From the NCBI GenBank assembly GCA_964347035.1, contig CAYFXE010000011.1, forward strand, positions 1 through 64,000: a DNA stretch of 64,000 nucleotides. The letters are read 5' to 3'. The DNA comes from CAYFXE01 sp964347035. GTDB lineage: Bacteria; Acidobacteriota; Aminicenantia; Aminicenantales; Aminicenantaceae. The translations under genes and the position numbers were made by a program. The notes beneath the pieces were generated by a model. The model was not told the DNA's origin. It ran no database searches and saw only the letters and a program-made list of their open reading frames with translations. Of this stretch, positions 16,796 through 25,633 are shown one piece after another (the stretch's first letter is position 1; the number at the start of each line of letters is the position of its first letter).

Positions 16796-16824
16796 ATTAT
16801 ATTTTTCGTCTTTTGCAAAGTCAA
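16796..16824 (-). promoter_or_regulatory. Promoter of the ftsY-rib operon
   Basis: Minus-strand TTGACT (16824-16819), 17 nt, perfect TATAAT (16801-16796), then 9 nt to the ftsY ATG. No ribosome site can fit in the resulting 2-3 nt leader. The -35 lies at the edge of the CAGTT repeat array. Confidence 0.8.
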
Positions 16825-16825
16825 C

Positions 16826-16968
16826 GGAATCAGTTTTCAGTTGTCATTCATCAGTTGTCATTCATCAGTTGTAAGTTAACAGTTATCAGAAATCAGTAAA
16901 GAAATCTTTTCTTAGACTGAGAGCTGTTGACTGTCAACTGAGTAACTGATAACTGACAACTGATTGTG
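16826..16968. repeat. CAGTTATCAG-type repeat palindrome between ftsY and recJ
   Basis: The left arm has tandem CAGTTGTCATTCAT units (twice) followed by CAGTTGT and CAGTTATCAG. The right arm has the reverse complements (CTGATAACTG, ACAACTGATTG). The centre near 16900 is AAGAAATCTTTTCTT. The whole is a loose palindrome of about 140 bp lying between two divergent -35 boxes, which fall at its two edges. Confidence 0.7.
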
Positions 16969-16992
16969 GATTGATGGGGATTGTGCTACATT
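16964..16992 (+). promoter_or_regulatory. Possible leaderless promoter of recJ
   Basis: TTGTGG (16964-16969), 17 nt, TACATT (16987-16992), then exactly 9 nt to the recJ ATG. The boxes are weaker than at ftsY, but the spacing is identical and there is no ribosome site. Confidence 0.5.
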
Positions 16993-17001
16993 TAGAGCGC
17001 C

Positions 17002-18699
17002 ATGTATGAAACGGATTGGATCTTGAAACCACAGCTGGACGTAGCCAGAGCGCTTTCGACAGAGCTCGGAATCGCTCCTGATATCACTCAGATCATGATC
17101 AATCGAGGAATAGCCGATAAAGAAGCTGCTCATAAATTCCTCTTTGGGACACTGGATGACCTTCATGATCCCTTCACGATGCGAGGAATGAAGCTGGCTG
17201 TCGAACGAGTCGAAACAGCGATATCCCGAGGTGAGAGCATGCTGATTTTTGGAGACTACGATGTGGACGGAGTCCTCGCGGTGGTGAGTCTGATCAAGGC
17301 ACTTAAATCTCTCGGAGCAGAGAAGGTCGATTACTTTATACCGAATCGATTGCAGGAAGGATACGGTATCAAAGAGCATTACATAGAGATGGCTATCGCA
17401 AAAAAAGCAAGTTTAGTCATAAGCGTGGATTGTGGAATAAAGGCTGTTGAGTTTGTTCGAGAGGCTCGTAGACATGAGATTGATGTCATCATCACCGATC
17501 ATCATCGCCCGGGAGTCCGCCTCCCCAAAGCTTTGGCTATCCTTAATCCTGTCCTTCCCGAATCAGAATACCCTGAAAAACGACTCGCAGGTGTCGGCAT
17601 CGTCTTCAAATTGATTCAAGCCCTTCTGGAAAGGAAGCAGAGAGCCTCTGATCTTTCTCGTTATCTAAAGATCGTTTCCATCGGGACCATTGCTGATGTC
17701 GCCGAGTTGATAGGAGAAAACAGGCTTTTCGTTAAACTCGGCCTAAAAGGGCTGGAAGAGGTACAAAACGTTGGATTGAAAACACTCTTGGAGGCTTGTG
17801 GACTCAACAGGGGAGAGATTACTGCGGGGGATGTCGGATTTCGGATCGGACCCAGAATTAATGCTGCAGGCAGGATGGGGAAGGCTGATCTGGCTGTCGA
17901 ACTTTTTTTTTCGGAGTCTCCTCAAGAAGTGGAGGAAATCGTCTCCACTCTCGATAGTCTCAATTCGAAGAGACAAGCGATAGAGGAGAAGATTTATAAT
18001 CAGGCCATAAGCCTAATTAAGGATAAGGATCTTTATAAACGTTATAAGATCCTGATCATGGGATGTGAGGAATGGCACAGGGGGGTGATCGGAATCGTTG
18101 CTTCCAAAATCAAGGATTTGTTCCATCGGCCAGTTCTTCTTTTTACCTATGAAGACGGGAAGGCTTATGGCTCAGGGCGCAGCATCAGCGAATTTTCATT
18201 GATTGAATGTTTGAATGAGTGCAGCGATCACTTCCTTAACTTTGGTGGCCATACTCTGGCTGTGGGTTGTGAGGTGGATAGAGAGAGGCTTGTTTCTTTG
18301 AAAGGGACGATCAACAACTATGTCAACCTAAGACTGAAAGAGGATCAATTGAGGAAAAAGATTATGATTGATACCTCGTTGAGTTTTGCAGACATTGACA
18401 ATCATTTCATCGATAATTATTTACTTCTTTCTCCCTTTGGGGTGGGCAATCCGAAGCCGATTTTTTTGACGGAAAGAGCAAGAATTATCTCAGAGCCGAG
18501 AAAGATTCAAGGTCGGCACAGCAAGATACACCTCAAACAGGGAGGAAGAATTTTTGAGGCCATGGGTTGGAGAAGAGAAGACTGGACAGAAATTTTGCAC
18601 AGAGGAATGGAGATTGATCTGGCCTATTCGTTACATTTCTCTCATTATTTGGGGGAGGAAAAGCTCTCTTTTTCTATACAAGATATAAAAATTCGATGA
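17002..18699 (+). CDS. recJ: Single-stranded-DNA-specific exonuclease RecJ
   Basis: A 565-aa cytosolic 5'-3' exonuclease of the DHH superfamily, used in recombination and mismatch repair. Motif I is FGDYDVDGVLA near residue 86, SVDCGIKAVEF follows, DHH is in ITDHHRPG, GTIADVAELIGENR is motif IV, and the DHHA1 domain holds INAAGRMGKADLA and SGRSISEFSLIECLNE. The C-terminal OB fold follows. The start MYETDWILKP fits the family and lacks any ribosome site (see the promoter entry). It leads a run of eight plus-strand genes spaced a few bases apart, through rapZ. Confidence 0.95.
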   Translation: MYETDWILKPQLDVARALSTELGIAPDITQIMINRGIADKEAAHKFLFGTLDDLHDPFTMRGMKLAVERVETAISRGESMLIFGDYDVDGVLAVVSLIKALKSLGAEKVDYFIPNRLQEGYGIKEHYIEMAIAKKASLVISVDCGIKAVEFVREARRHEIDVIITDHHRPGVRLPKALAILNPVLPESEYPEKRLAGVGIVFKLIQALLERKQRASDLSRYLKIVSIGTIADVAELIGENRLFVKLGLKGLEEVQNVGLKTLLEACGLNRGEITAGDVGFRIGPRINAAGRMGKADLAVELFFSESPQEVEEIVSTLDSLNSKRQAIEEKIYNQAISLIKDKDLYKRYKILIMGCEEWHRGVIGIVASKIKDLFHRPVLLFTYEDGKAYGSGRSISEFSLIECLNECSDHFLNFGGHTLAVGCEVDRERLVSLKGTINNYVNLRLKEDQLRKKIMIDTSLSFADIDNHFIDNYLLLSPFGVGNPKPIFLTERARIISEPRKIQGRHSKIHLKQGGRIFEAMGWRREDWTEILHRGMEIDLAYSLHFSHYLGEEKLSFSIQDIKIR

Positions 18700-18706
18700 A
18701 GTTTAG

Positions 18707-20590
18707 ATGGGAAAGACAAAGATAAATCCAGCTACTGTTATTCGTTTCACGATAGTAGCCTTTCTCTTCATCCTTCTTGTCTGGATTGGATGGAATTTAG
18801 TCACACACTCGAGAAAAAAGCAGAGGGTTCCCGTGGAATCAGAAAAAATAACGAGCCAGAGAGTGGAGAAAAGAGAGAAGATAGAGCATTTCGAGATAAA
18901 GGGAACGAAAGAGAATTTTAAAGTTAGAGCAGACAGCCACTACATGGGAGATGACAATAAGTATCATCTTGAGGGAAACGTGGAAGTGGTGATCTTCAAA
19001 AAAAGTGAAGAAACGGACATAATCCTAAAGGCCAGGGAGATCATCTATGATGGGGAATGGAATCAATTCAAGGTTTCTGGTGGGGCGAAGATAGAATTTG
19101 AGGATATAATTATAGAAACGCCTTCTTTGGATTACGACAATAAACGAGAGGTTTTTTCGACTGACAACGGGGCGAGGTTCATTTCACGAACCATCTCCGG
19201 TTCTGCTCAAAACATGGTTTATTCTCTGCAGAAAAGGAGATTACAGCTTCGCGAGAGTGTCTCTTTGAGCATAGTGCCCCGTCTGGAGACATCTTTTCCT
19301 TTAGAAGTCAAAGGAGATCGATTGGAGTATAGTCGAAAAAGGAAAAAGGGGACCATGGAAGGGCACATTGATCTCAAGCATGGAAACAGCCAGGCTCAGG
19401 CTGATTATGTCGAGTTTGAATTATACGGCCAAGCAGAGCAGATGAAGAATATGTTTTTCAAGGGCGGAGTCAGGGCATCGATCGATGTAGAAGACCAGGA
19501 AACATCTTCCGGAGAATTATCGCTTATTCCGCAGGGGGCCAAGCGAGAGATCCAAGCTGATGAGCTGAGCCTCAAGGGCTTTAGGGATGTTCCTCGAGTC
19601 CATTCTTGGAAGGCGAAGGGAGGATGTCGGCTTAAGTTCCTCTCCTCTGGAGGAGGGTTTACGCTGATCGAAGGGGAGGAGCTTGAATTTTTGATCAACC
19701 GCAAAGGAAATTTAAAGGATTTCAAAGCAACAAAAAGAGCGAAGATCACAGAGCAAGGGGATGAGCCCGGAGAGGTTAGGATAATCGAGGGAGAAACGAT
19801 GACTTCAATAGAAGACAAGATATTGAAGGTCGAAGGGAACAAGAACAGGAAACCCACAGTTATTATGAAGCAAGGAGAGATTCGAGCCGATGAAATTTAT
19901 ATCCAGCTCGAGCAGAGGGATTTTGAAGTCAGAGGCGATGTCAAGATGTCTCTCCAGCTTGAAAGTGAAGGGAAAGAGACAATCGGCTTTTTTTCCAAGC
20001 AGAAGCCAATTTTTATCACGAGCGAAAGGATGAGATATTCTGAAGAGACACAGCGTTTTCTCTTTAGGGAGGGAACAAAGATGTGGCAGGAAAGGGAAAC
20101 CTTGATGGCCGGAAAAGTCGGGATTAGCCTAGAAGAAAGCAATATTTTCTGTTGGGATGGAGTCAAGACCATCGTTCCGTATAAACCCAAAGAAAGGGAA
20201 GAAGAGCTTCTCGAGATTTCTGCTGAGATCATGGATTTTATACCTGAAGAGAATCTTATCTCTTTTGAAGGCGAAGGGTTATTAAAGGTGAGGGACATTG
20301 ATCTTCGAGCACAATCCATTGATGTTCATCTAGGAGAAAAACACGGAGAAATTGGAGAAATCGTGTCTCAAGAAAGAGTCATCATCGTTCAAAACGGCCG
20401 AGAGGGACACGGGCAAGAGGCTGTTTACAATGTGGAGAAGGACAACATCGTCCTGACTGGAGACCCAGTCTTGATCGACAAGGATCAGGGGAGGGTCAGG
20501 GGGGACAAATTGACTTTTCACATGGGCGATGGTAGAATCGTCGTGGAAAATAAAAACAGAGAAAGGTCGGTTACAGTCATAAAATCGTGA
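18707..20590 (+). CDS. LptC/LptA-like periplasmic LPS-transport protein (fused, repeat OstA domains)
   Basis: A protein of 627 aa with one N-terminal membrane anchor (residues about 11-32), as in LptC. The rest is beta-rich and built from OstA/LptA-type jellyroll repeats: pieces such as YHLEGNVEVVIF, AREIIYDGEWNQFKVSGGAKIEFED, YSRKRKKGTMEGHIDLKHG, FEVRGDVKM and the C-terminal EAVYNVEKDNIVLTGDPVLI-type unit. LptC is near 190 aa and LptA near 185 aa in E. coli, so this single chain could span the periplasm alone. It lies 7 nt after recJ and 3 nt before lptB, which supports the role. Exact repeat number is not certain. Confidence 0.75.
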   Translation: MGKTKINPATVIRFTIVAFLFILLVWIGWNLVTHSRKKQRVPVESEKITSQRVEKREKIEHFEIKGTKENFKVRADSHYMGDDNKYHLEGNVEVVIFKKSEETDIILKAREIIYDGEWNQFKVSGGAKIEFEDIIIETPSLDYDNKREVFSTDNGARFISRTISGSAQNMVYSLQKRRLQLRESVSLSIVPRLETSFPLEVKGDRLEYSRKRKKGTMEGHIDLKHGNSQAQADYVEFELYGQAEQMKNMFFKGGVRASIDVEDQETSSGELSLIPQGAKREIQADELSLKGFRDVPRVHSWKAKGGCRLKFLSSGGGFTLIEGEELEFLINRKGNLKDFKATKRAKITEQGDEPGEVRIIEGETMTSIEDKILKVEGNKNRKPTVIMKQGEIRADEIYIQLEQRDFEVRGDVKMSLQLESEGKETIGFFSKQKPIFITSERMRYSEETQRFLFREGTKMWQERETLMAGKVGISLEESNIFCWDGVKTIVPYKPKEREEELLEISAEIMDFIPEENLISFEGEGLLKVRDIDLRAQSIDVHLGEKHGEIGEIVSQERVIIVQNGREGHGQEAVYNVEKDNIVLTGDPVLIDKDQGRVRGDKLTFHMGDGRIVVENKNRERSVTVIKS

Positions 20591-20593
20591 AAG

Positions 20594-21322
20594 ATGAAAG
20601 ATCACTTGGAAGCGATCGGGCTAGAGAAGAGCTACCATCAGAAGAAAGCTGTAGATGATGTTTCCGTCAAAGTCAAGAAGGGAGAGATTGTCGGTCTTTT
20701 AGGGCCGAATGGAGCCGGAAAAACAACCACCTTTTCCCTTATTCTCGGTCTCATTCCTCAAGATTCAGGCCGTGTTTTCCTGGAAGAGGAAGACATCACG
20801 GATCTCCCCATGTATACAAGGGCAAGGAAAGGATTGTGTCTCCTCCCGCAAGAGCCATCAGCCTTCCGGAACCTGACGGTGGAAGAGAATCTTCTCTCGA
20901 TCATGGAGACGACAGGGATTTTTTTTTCTCGAAGGGATGGCAACCTGGAGATGACCTTGGAAGAGTTTGGACTGGAAAAACTGGCCAAAACCAAAGCTTT
21001 CGCTCTGTCAGGAGGAGAGAGGAGAAGGCTAGAGATCGCCCGCGCTCTCATCACCAACCCCCAGTTTATTCTTCTGGATGAGCCCTTTACAGGAATAGAT
21101 CCTCTGGCGATTTCAGATTTACACAGAATAATCCACTCTTTAAAGGAAAAAGGTCTAGGCCTTCTCATTACCGATCATAACGTCCAGGAAACTCTAAAGA
21201 TCACCGAAAGAGCTTACATCATCGATAAAGGAAAGATTTTAAAAAGCGGTTCACCCCGAGAGCTGATTTCCTGTCAGGAGGTCAGGAGGAGTTACTTAGG
21301 GGATAATTTCAGTCTTGACTGA
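20594..21322 (+). CDS. lptB: LPS export ABC transporter ATPase LptB
   Basis: A 242-aa cytosolic ATPase that drives LPS extraction from the inner membrane by LptFG. Walker A is GPNGAGKTTTF near residue 37, the LptB-specific GLCLLPQEPSAFRNLTVEENL follows, the signature is LSGGERRRLEIARAL, Walker B is FILLDEPFTGIDP, and ITDHNVQETL carries the switch histidine. These match LptB better than generic ABC ATPases. Genes for LptF, LptG and LptD are not in this window. The lptCA-lptB-rpoN-hpf-ptsN order mirrors the proteobacterial rpoN locus. Confidence 0.94.
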   Translation: MKDHLEAIGLEKSYHQKKAVDDVSVKVKKGEIVGLLGPNGAGKTTTFSLILGLIPQDSGRVFLEEEDITDLPMYTRARKGLCLLPQEPSAFRNLTVEENLLSIMETTGIFFSRRDGNLEMTLEEFGLEKLAKTKAFALSGGERRRLEIARALITNPQFILLDEPFTGIDPLAISDLHRIIHSLKEKGLGLLITDHNVQETLKITERAYIIDKGKILKSGSPRELISCQEVRRSYLGDNFSLD

Positions 21323-21345
21323 ATAAGACAAGCACGAGAAGAATA

Positions 21346-22800
21346 ATGATTCTGAAACAACGTCTAGATCAGAGGCAAGTTCAAAAGCTGATCCTGGCAC
21401 CTGCCCTACAGCAGGCCATAAAGCTTCTGCCTTTGACAAATTTGGAGCTTATAGAGATTATCGACACCGAGCTTTCCCAAAATCCGATGCTTGAGGTAGA
21501 AGAGGAAGTCTCAGAGAAAGTCTCGGAAAAAGAGCCAAAAGAAGCCGCTGAGGAGGAAAAGGCTGAAGAGAAAGAAGGGGGAGAGGAATCAACCGATGAG
21601 GAGATCTCCGAATTTGAGTCATACTTCCAGGAATACTTTGATGATGGATTTCGGACTCATTTCTATGAGAGAAAAGAAGCTCCTGTCCTAGAGAATATCG
21701 TCTCAAAAAGCCTTTCCTTGTGGGACCATCTCAACTGGCAGGCCAATTTAACATTCTTCGAAAACAAGGAAAAAAAGATTTCTCAGTATATCATCGGGAA
21801 TATCAACGAGGATGGTTATCTGGTTGTTTCTTTAGAGGAGATAGCCAAGGAAACCGGAAGTTCATTGGAAGAGATCGAAGCGGTTCGGGCTAAGATACGC
21901 AAATTCGATCCTGTCGGTGTTGGCAGCCTATCGCTCAGGGAAGCCCTTCTCACCCAGATGGAATATCTGCAGGTCGAAAATGAAGTGACACGGAAGATTG
22001 TCGACAGCTATCTTCCTCTGTTGGAGAAATCAGATTACTCTCAGCTCGCTAAAGAGCTCGCAATTCCTCTTACAGATATCAAGTACCATGTGGATGTTAT
22101 TAAACACCTGGATCCTGCTCCAGGCAGGAAATACAGTCAAGAAAGGACGTTTTATGTCATTCCCGATATCATTGTGAGCAAAGAAGATAAAGAACTCAAG
22201 ATAACACTGAATGATGAAGGAATACCTCATCTCAAGATCAACAGTTACTACAAAAGACTTCTGGCAAAGGCCGCCAAGGAAAATCCTGAAGCCCATAAGT
22301 TTCTGAAAGATAAGATGAAGAAGGCTTTCTGGTTTTTACGAAGTCTTAACCAAAGAAATCAGACGATTTTTAGAGTCGCCAAATTCATCGTCGAGAAGCA
22401 GAAGGATTTTATCGAGAAAGGAATCGAATACATCAAACCGCTGACTTTGATGGAGCTTGCTCAGGAAATAGGCGTTCATGAATCGACGGCCGGCCGTGTG
22501 GTCGCAAATAAATATATCATGACACCCCGAGGTGTCTTTCCCCTCAAATATTTCTTCCACAAATCTATTGCTGGAGATTATGGGGAAGAAATCTCTTCCT
22601 TGAGAATCAAGGAGAGGATAAAACGGCTCGTCGAGAATGAGGATAAGGATCAGCCATTGAGTGACATCGAGATAGGAGAAACATTGGCCAAAGAGAATTT
22701 TAGGATAGCCCGCCGCACCGTCGCCAAATACAGGAACCAACTCAAAATACCGCCGTCTCACATAAGAAAAAGAAAGTATTGGATGGAGCAGGAGCAATGA
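21346..22800 (+). CDS. rpoN: RNA polymerase sigma-54 factor
   Basis: A 484-aa sigma factor for enhancer-dependent promoters. Region I begins MILKQRLDQRQ and carries LTPALQQAIKLL-type LAPALQQAIKLLPL and a Q-rich start. Acidic region II lies at about residues 48-85 (rich in E). The core-binding domain contains NEDGYL and FDPVGVGSLSLREALL. The HTH is LMELAQEIGVHESTAGRVVANKY, and the RpoN box is ARRTVAKYRNQL (consensus ARRTVAKYREQL). No sigma-54 activator is encoded in the window, so its target genes lie elsewhere. Confidence 0.96.
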   Translation: MILKQRLDQRQVQKLILAPALQQAIKLLPLTNLELIEIIDTELSQNPMLEVEEEVSEKVSEKEPKEAAEEEKAEEKEGGEESTDEEISEFESYFQEYFDDGFRTHFYERKEAPVLENIVSKSLSLWDHLNWQANLTFFENKEKKISQYIIGNINEDGYLVVSLEEIAKETGSSLEEIEAVRAKIRKFDPVGVGSLSLREALLTQMEYLQVENEVTRKIVDSYLPLLEKSDYSQLAKELAIPLTDIKYHVDVIKHLDPAPGRKYSQERTFYVIPDIIVSKEDKELKITLNDEGIPHLKINSYYKRLLAKAAKENPEAHKFLKDKMKKAFWFLRSLNQRNQTIFRVAKFIVEKQKDFIEKGIEYIKPLTLMELAQEIGVHESTAGRVVANKYIMTPRGVFPLKYFFHKSIAGDYGEEISSLRIKERIKRLVENEDKDQPLSDIEIGETLAKENFRIARRTVAKYRNQLKIPPSHIRKRKYWMEQEQ

Positions 22801-23321
22801 CCATAACCTATACAGCCCGTCACACAAGCATCACTCCCGATATAAAAGATTATTGCGAAAAACGAGTTAAGAGCTTGGAGAAATACCTGGGGCATCCCGT
22901 CGAAGCCGATTTCATTCTCTCCGTTGAGAAATACAGAAATAAGGCTGAAATCAACCTGAAGAGCAAGAGAATGGCATTGAATGTGACCGAAGAAACCCAT
23001 GATATGCTGAGCTCTCTTGGAGCTGCTTTTGATCAGATCGAGAAGAGAATCAAGAAGGAAAGAGAAAAACTCAGAGAGAGAAAGCGCCGGAAAATAAGGG
23101 AACGATTTCCTTTTCCTGCCGGGGCTCGAGAAGAAGAGCAGAGAAAGAGAGTTATAAGAAGCGAGGATTATTCTGTAAAACCGATGACCCTCGAAGAAGC
23201 CATCATCCAGTTGGACTTGAACAAAAAAGATCTTTTCGTTTTTCGTAGAATGGATTCAGAAAACTGGGCTGTCCTCTACAGGCGGAGAGACGGGAATTAT
23301 GGTTTGATCGAGCCAGAATAG
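22797..23321 (+). CDS. hpf: Ribosome hibernation promoting factor, long form
   Basis: A protein of 174 aa that dimerises 70S ribosomes in slow growth. The N-terminal HPF/YfiA domain (about 1-100) starts MTITYTARHTSITPDIKDYCEKR and has the conserved KRMALNVTEETHDM-type stretch. After a basic linker, the C-terminal dimerisation domain (about 125-174) carries KPMTLEEAIIQLDL and FVFRRMDSENWAVLYRRRDGNYGLIEP. I chose the ATG at 22797, which overlaps the rpoN stop (ATGA) and has GGAG upstream, over an in-frame ATG 18 nt earlier. The rpoN-hpf-ptsN order is conserved widely. Confidence 0.95.
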   Translation: MTITYTARHTSITPDIKDYCEKRVKSLEKYLGHPVEADFILSVEKYRNKAEINLKSKRMALNVTEETHDMLSSLGAAFDQIEKRIKKEREKLRERKRRKIRERFPFPAGAREEEQRKRVIRSEDYSVKPMTLEEAIIQLDLNKKDLFVFRRMDSENWAVLYRRRDGNYGLIEPE

Positions 23322-23339
23322 CAGTAGGGAGCTTTACCG

Positions 23340-23810
23340 TTGAAGATACACAATCTTTTGATGCAGGATATGATCATTCTTGAGTTGGAGGCGCAGGATC
23401 GAGATGGGGCGCTCAAGGAGATGGTTGGTTTTTTGAAAAAGCGTGGCAAGATCACGAAGGAAAAGGATCTGAATGAAAAGCTCCTTCAGAGAGAAAAGCT
23501 GGGGAGCACAGCCATCGGAAAAGGCGTGGCAATCCCCCATTGCAAGATGAAAGTGGTGAAAACCCCAGTTCTTTTATTGGCCATCTCCAAAAAAGGGGTT
23601 AATTTCTATTCTTTGGATGGACAACCCTCCAAGATCTTTTTCCTCGTTGTTTCTTCTCCTGATAATCCGAGCTTAAATCTTCAAATATTAGCCGCCATCG
23701 CTCATCTTGTACGTAAGGCCGACTCTCTACTCAAGAAACTTATCAGCGCTGAAAACATTGACCTCATCTTGGATATTATCCGAGGTGAAGAAGAAAAATT
23801 ACATGGGTAG
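23340..23810 (+). CDS. ptsN: PTS EIIA component, nitrogen/fructose type
   Basis: A 156-aa cytosolic phospho-acceptor of the regulatory PTS. The active-site histidine is His67 in GVAIPHCKM, preceded by REKLGSTAIGKGVA, the EIIA(Ntr) signature. The C-terminal FFLVVSSPDNPSLNLQILAAIAHLVRKAD is also typical. The start is a TTG at 23340 with AGGGAG about 7-8 nt upstream; no ATG is suitably placed. The stop overlaps the hprK start by 8 bp. It would receive phosphate from HPr encoded 2.3 kb downstream. No sugar permease domain is present. Confidence 0.93.
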   Translation: MKIHNLLMQDMIILELEAQDRDGALKEMVGFLKKRGKITKEKDLNEKLLQREKLGSTAIGKGVAIPHCKMKVVKTPVLLLAISKKGVNFYSLDGQPSKIFFLVVSSPDNPSLNLQILAAIAHLVRKADSLLKKLISAENIDLILDIIRGEEEKLHG

Positions 23811-24732
23811 CGGGCAAGATTCTTCCCTTCAAGTCAAAGATTTCTACAACAAGACAAGAGAATCCCTAAACCTAGCGGCCATTAACGGAAGAACAGGTTT
23901 CTCCAGAAATATTCTTGCTCATTCTTTAAGGGATGGTCTTTCTCTTATCCAAGTATGGGGAAAGAAGGAGATTCAAGCTCTCAAGGTTTTGCCCTCCAAT
24001 GCGAGAATTTCCTCCTTTGCTCAAAAAACAAAAATGGGGATAGTCTGTATCATCATGGCGGAAGGTCTTTCTTTGTTTTCAGAGATTGAGAAGGAGGCCA
24101 AAAAAAGAAAAATAGCCCTATTTCGGTCCCGCTGCTCCCGAAGAAAATGTCGAGAAGAAGTTAAGAAATTTTTCATCTCGAAAATTTTAAGAAAGATCAC
24201 AATTCAAGGGGGTTTACTTCAGGTGTTCGGCATGGGTGTTCTCATCAGGGGGGACAGTGGCACAGGAAAAAGCGAGAGTGCCCTGGAGTTAATCTCCCGC
24301 GGTCATCGTTTTATTACTGATGATGTGACCCAGGTGACCAGGACCAAGGAAGGTAAATTAATAGGAACAGCCACTCCTCTCAGCCGCTATTTCATGGAAA
24401 TCAGAGGACTTGGAATCATCAATATCAAAGAGATTTTTGGAGCCAGAGCCATCGGCCACCGAGCTGAGATAAAATTGGTCATTCAGCTCAAGAAATGGCG
24501 GGAAGGGAAAGATTATGATAGATTAGGCCTAAAATTCCCTGAAGATTACAAGATTCTTGGCCAGAAAATTCCGCAAATCATCATTCCCGTAGCCCCAGGA
24601 AGAAATATGGCCTTACTCATCGAGGTAGCCAGTAAAGTGCACAGGCTGCGCGAGAAAGGGTACCTTGCACCTCAGGATCTAACAAAACGGCTAAACCGAA
24701 TTCTTTCGATTCGTCCAGGAGAGAGAGAATAA
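23803..24732 (+). CDS. hprK: HPr kinase/phosphorylase
   Basis: A 309-aa bifunctional enzyme that phosphorylates and dephosphorylates Ser46 of HPr. Walker A is RGDSGTGKSESALELISRGHRFITDDV near residue 150, and the HprK signature MEIRGLGIINIKEIFGARAI follows. Both match Firmicute HprK closely. The open frame reaches back to 23707, but the ATG at 23803 overlaps the ptsN stop and gives the usual family length. It is next to rapZ, and the window's HPr keeps Ser46, so the regulatory pair is complete. Confidence 0.93.
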   Translation: MGSGQDSSLQVKDFYNKTRESLNLAAINGRTGFSRNILAHSLRDGLSLIQVWGKKEIQALKVLPSNARISSFAQKTKMGIVCIIMAEGLSLFSEIEKEAKKRKIALFRSRCSRRKCREEVKKFFISKILRKITIQGGLLQVFGMGVLIRGDSGTGKSESALELISRGHRFITDDVTQVTRTKEGKLIGTATPLSRYFMEIRGLGIINIKEIFGARAIGHRAEIKLVIQLKKWREGKDYDRLGLKFPEDYKILGQKIPQIIIPVAPGRNMALLIEVASKVHRLREKGYLAPQDLTKRLNRILSIRPGERE

Positions 24733-24733
24733 A

Positions 24734-25591
24734 ATGAAGGACAATCGGTTCATTATCATCACGGGATTATCAGGATCAGGGAAGACGGTTGTCAGCCACT
24801 TTCTTGAAGATATGGGCTATTACTGCATGGATAACCTGCCTGCCAAGCTCATTCCTGATTTCGTCGACTTATGGCTGAGAAAGGAGGTTGAGATCGCCAA
24901 AGTGGCCTTAGTGGTGGATATCAGAGAGGCTGGCTTCGCGATGGAATTCCCGAAAGTCTTGAAAAGAATAAGGAAGAAGATCTCACCTTGGCTTGTTTTT
25001 CTTGAAGCCTCTGATAAGACCTTGGTGACCAGGTTTAAGGAATCCCGACGCCCTCATCCCATCACAGATGGAAAGACAGTCTTGGAGAGTGTCAGCTTGG
25101 AAAGGAAAAGGTTAGAAGGGATAAAGAAACTCGCTGACGATGTCATCGACACCTCTTTGATCAGTATCTCTGAACTAAAAAAGCTTTTAGCAGATAGGCT
25201 TTTTGGAAGAAAAGGCCTGAAGATGCAGGTTCTTGTGATGAGTTTTGGCTATAAATACGGCATTCCTCTCGATTCCGATTTGATCTTTGACACAAGGTTT
25301 TTGCCTAATCCATTTTACATAGATGATATGAGAGAAAAAACAGGGAAGAGTCAAAAGGTCAAGCAATTCGTGCTGAAGTTTCCAGAGAGCAAGAAATTTA
25401 TTTCAGAATTGTATCGATTTATCGATTTTTTAATGCCTCAATTCGTCGAAGATGGAAAGAGTTACCTGAATATTACCATAGGCGGTACAGGAGGAAGACA
25501 CAGAGCCGTGGTTATGGCTGAGAAACTCAGAGATCATCTTAAGAAGAAAAATTACAGTATTCGTGTCTATCATCGGGACATTCACAAATAA
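24734..25591 (+). CDS. rapZ: RNase adapter RapZ-like P-loop protein
   Basis: A protein of 285 aa of the YvcJ/RapZ family. Walker A is GLSGSGKT at residues 10-17, followed by the family motif LEDMGYYCMDNLPAKLIP. Walker-B-like VVDIREAGF, FLEASDKTLVTRFKESRRPHP, and the C-terminal domain with SFGYKYGIPLDSDLIFDTRFLPNPF and TIGGTGGRHRAVVMAE are all standard. In E. coli RapZ guides RNase E to the GlmZ small RNA and senses glucosamine-6-phosphate; in Bacillus YvcJ binds UDP-GlcNAc. Neither role can be asserted here. It starts 1 nt after the hprK stop, which matches the hprK/ptsN-rapZ neighbourhood known in other bacteria. Confidence 0.94.
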   Translation: MKDNRFIIITGLSGSGKTVVSHFLEDMGYYCMDNLPAKLIPDFVDLWLRKEVEIAKVALVVDIREAGFAMEFPKVLKRIRKKISPWLVFLEASDKTLVTRFKESRRPHPITDGKTVLESVSLERKRLEGIKKLADDVIDTSLISISELKKLLADRLFGRKGLKMQVLVMSFGYKYGIPLDSDLIFDTRFLPNPFYIDDMREKTGKSQKVKQFVLKFPESKKFISELYRFIDFLMPQFVEDGKSYLNITIGGTGGRHRAVVMAEKLRDHLKKKNYSIRVYHRDIHK

Positions 25592-25600
25592 AAACTTAAG

Positions 25601-25627
25601 TTGAGAGCGGAGAAGTGGTATTATAAT
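25601..25627 (+). promoter_or_regulatory. Possible internal promoter before EIIA(Man)-HPr-EI
   Basis: TTGAGA (25601-25606), 15 nt, perfect TATAAT (25622-25627). The spacer is short, so strength is doubtful. It would separate the second PTS block from rapZ. Confidence 0.45.
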
Positions 25628-25633
25628 ATCAAA

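Noticed and set aside
16787..17001. FMN riboswitch upstream of ftsY-rib
   Set aside because: The conserved RFN sequence blocks are absent; the gap holds repeats and a leaderless-type promoter.
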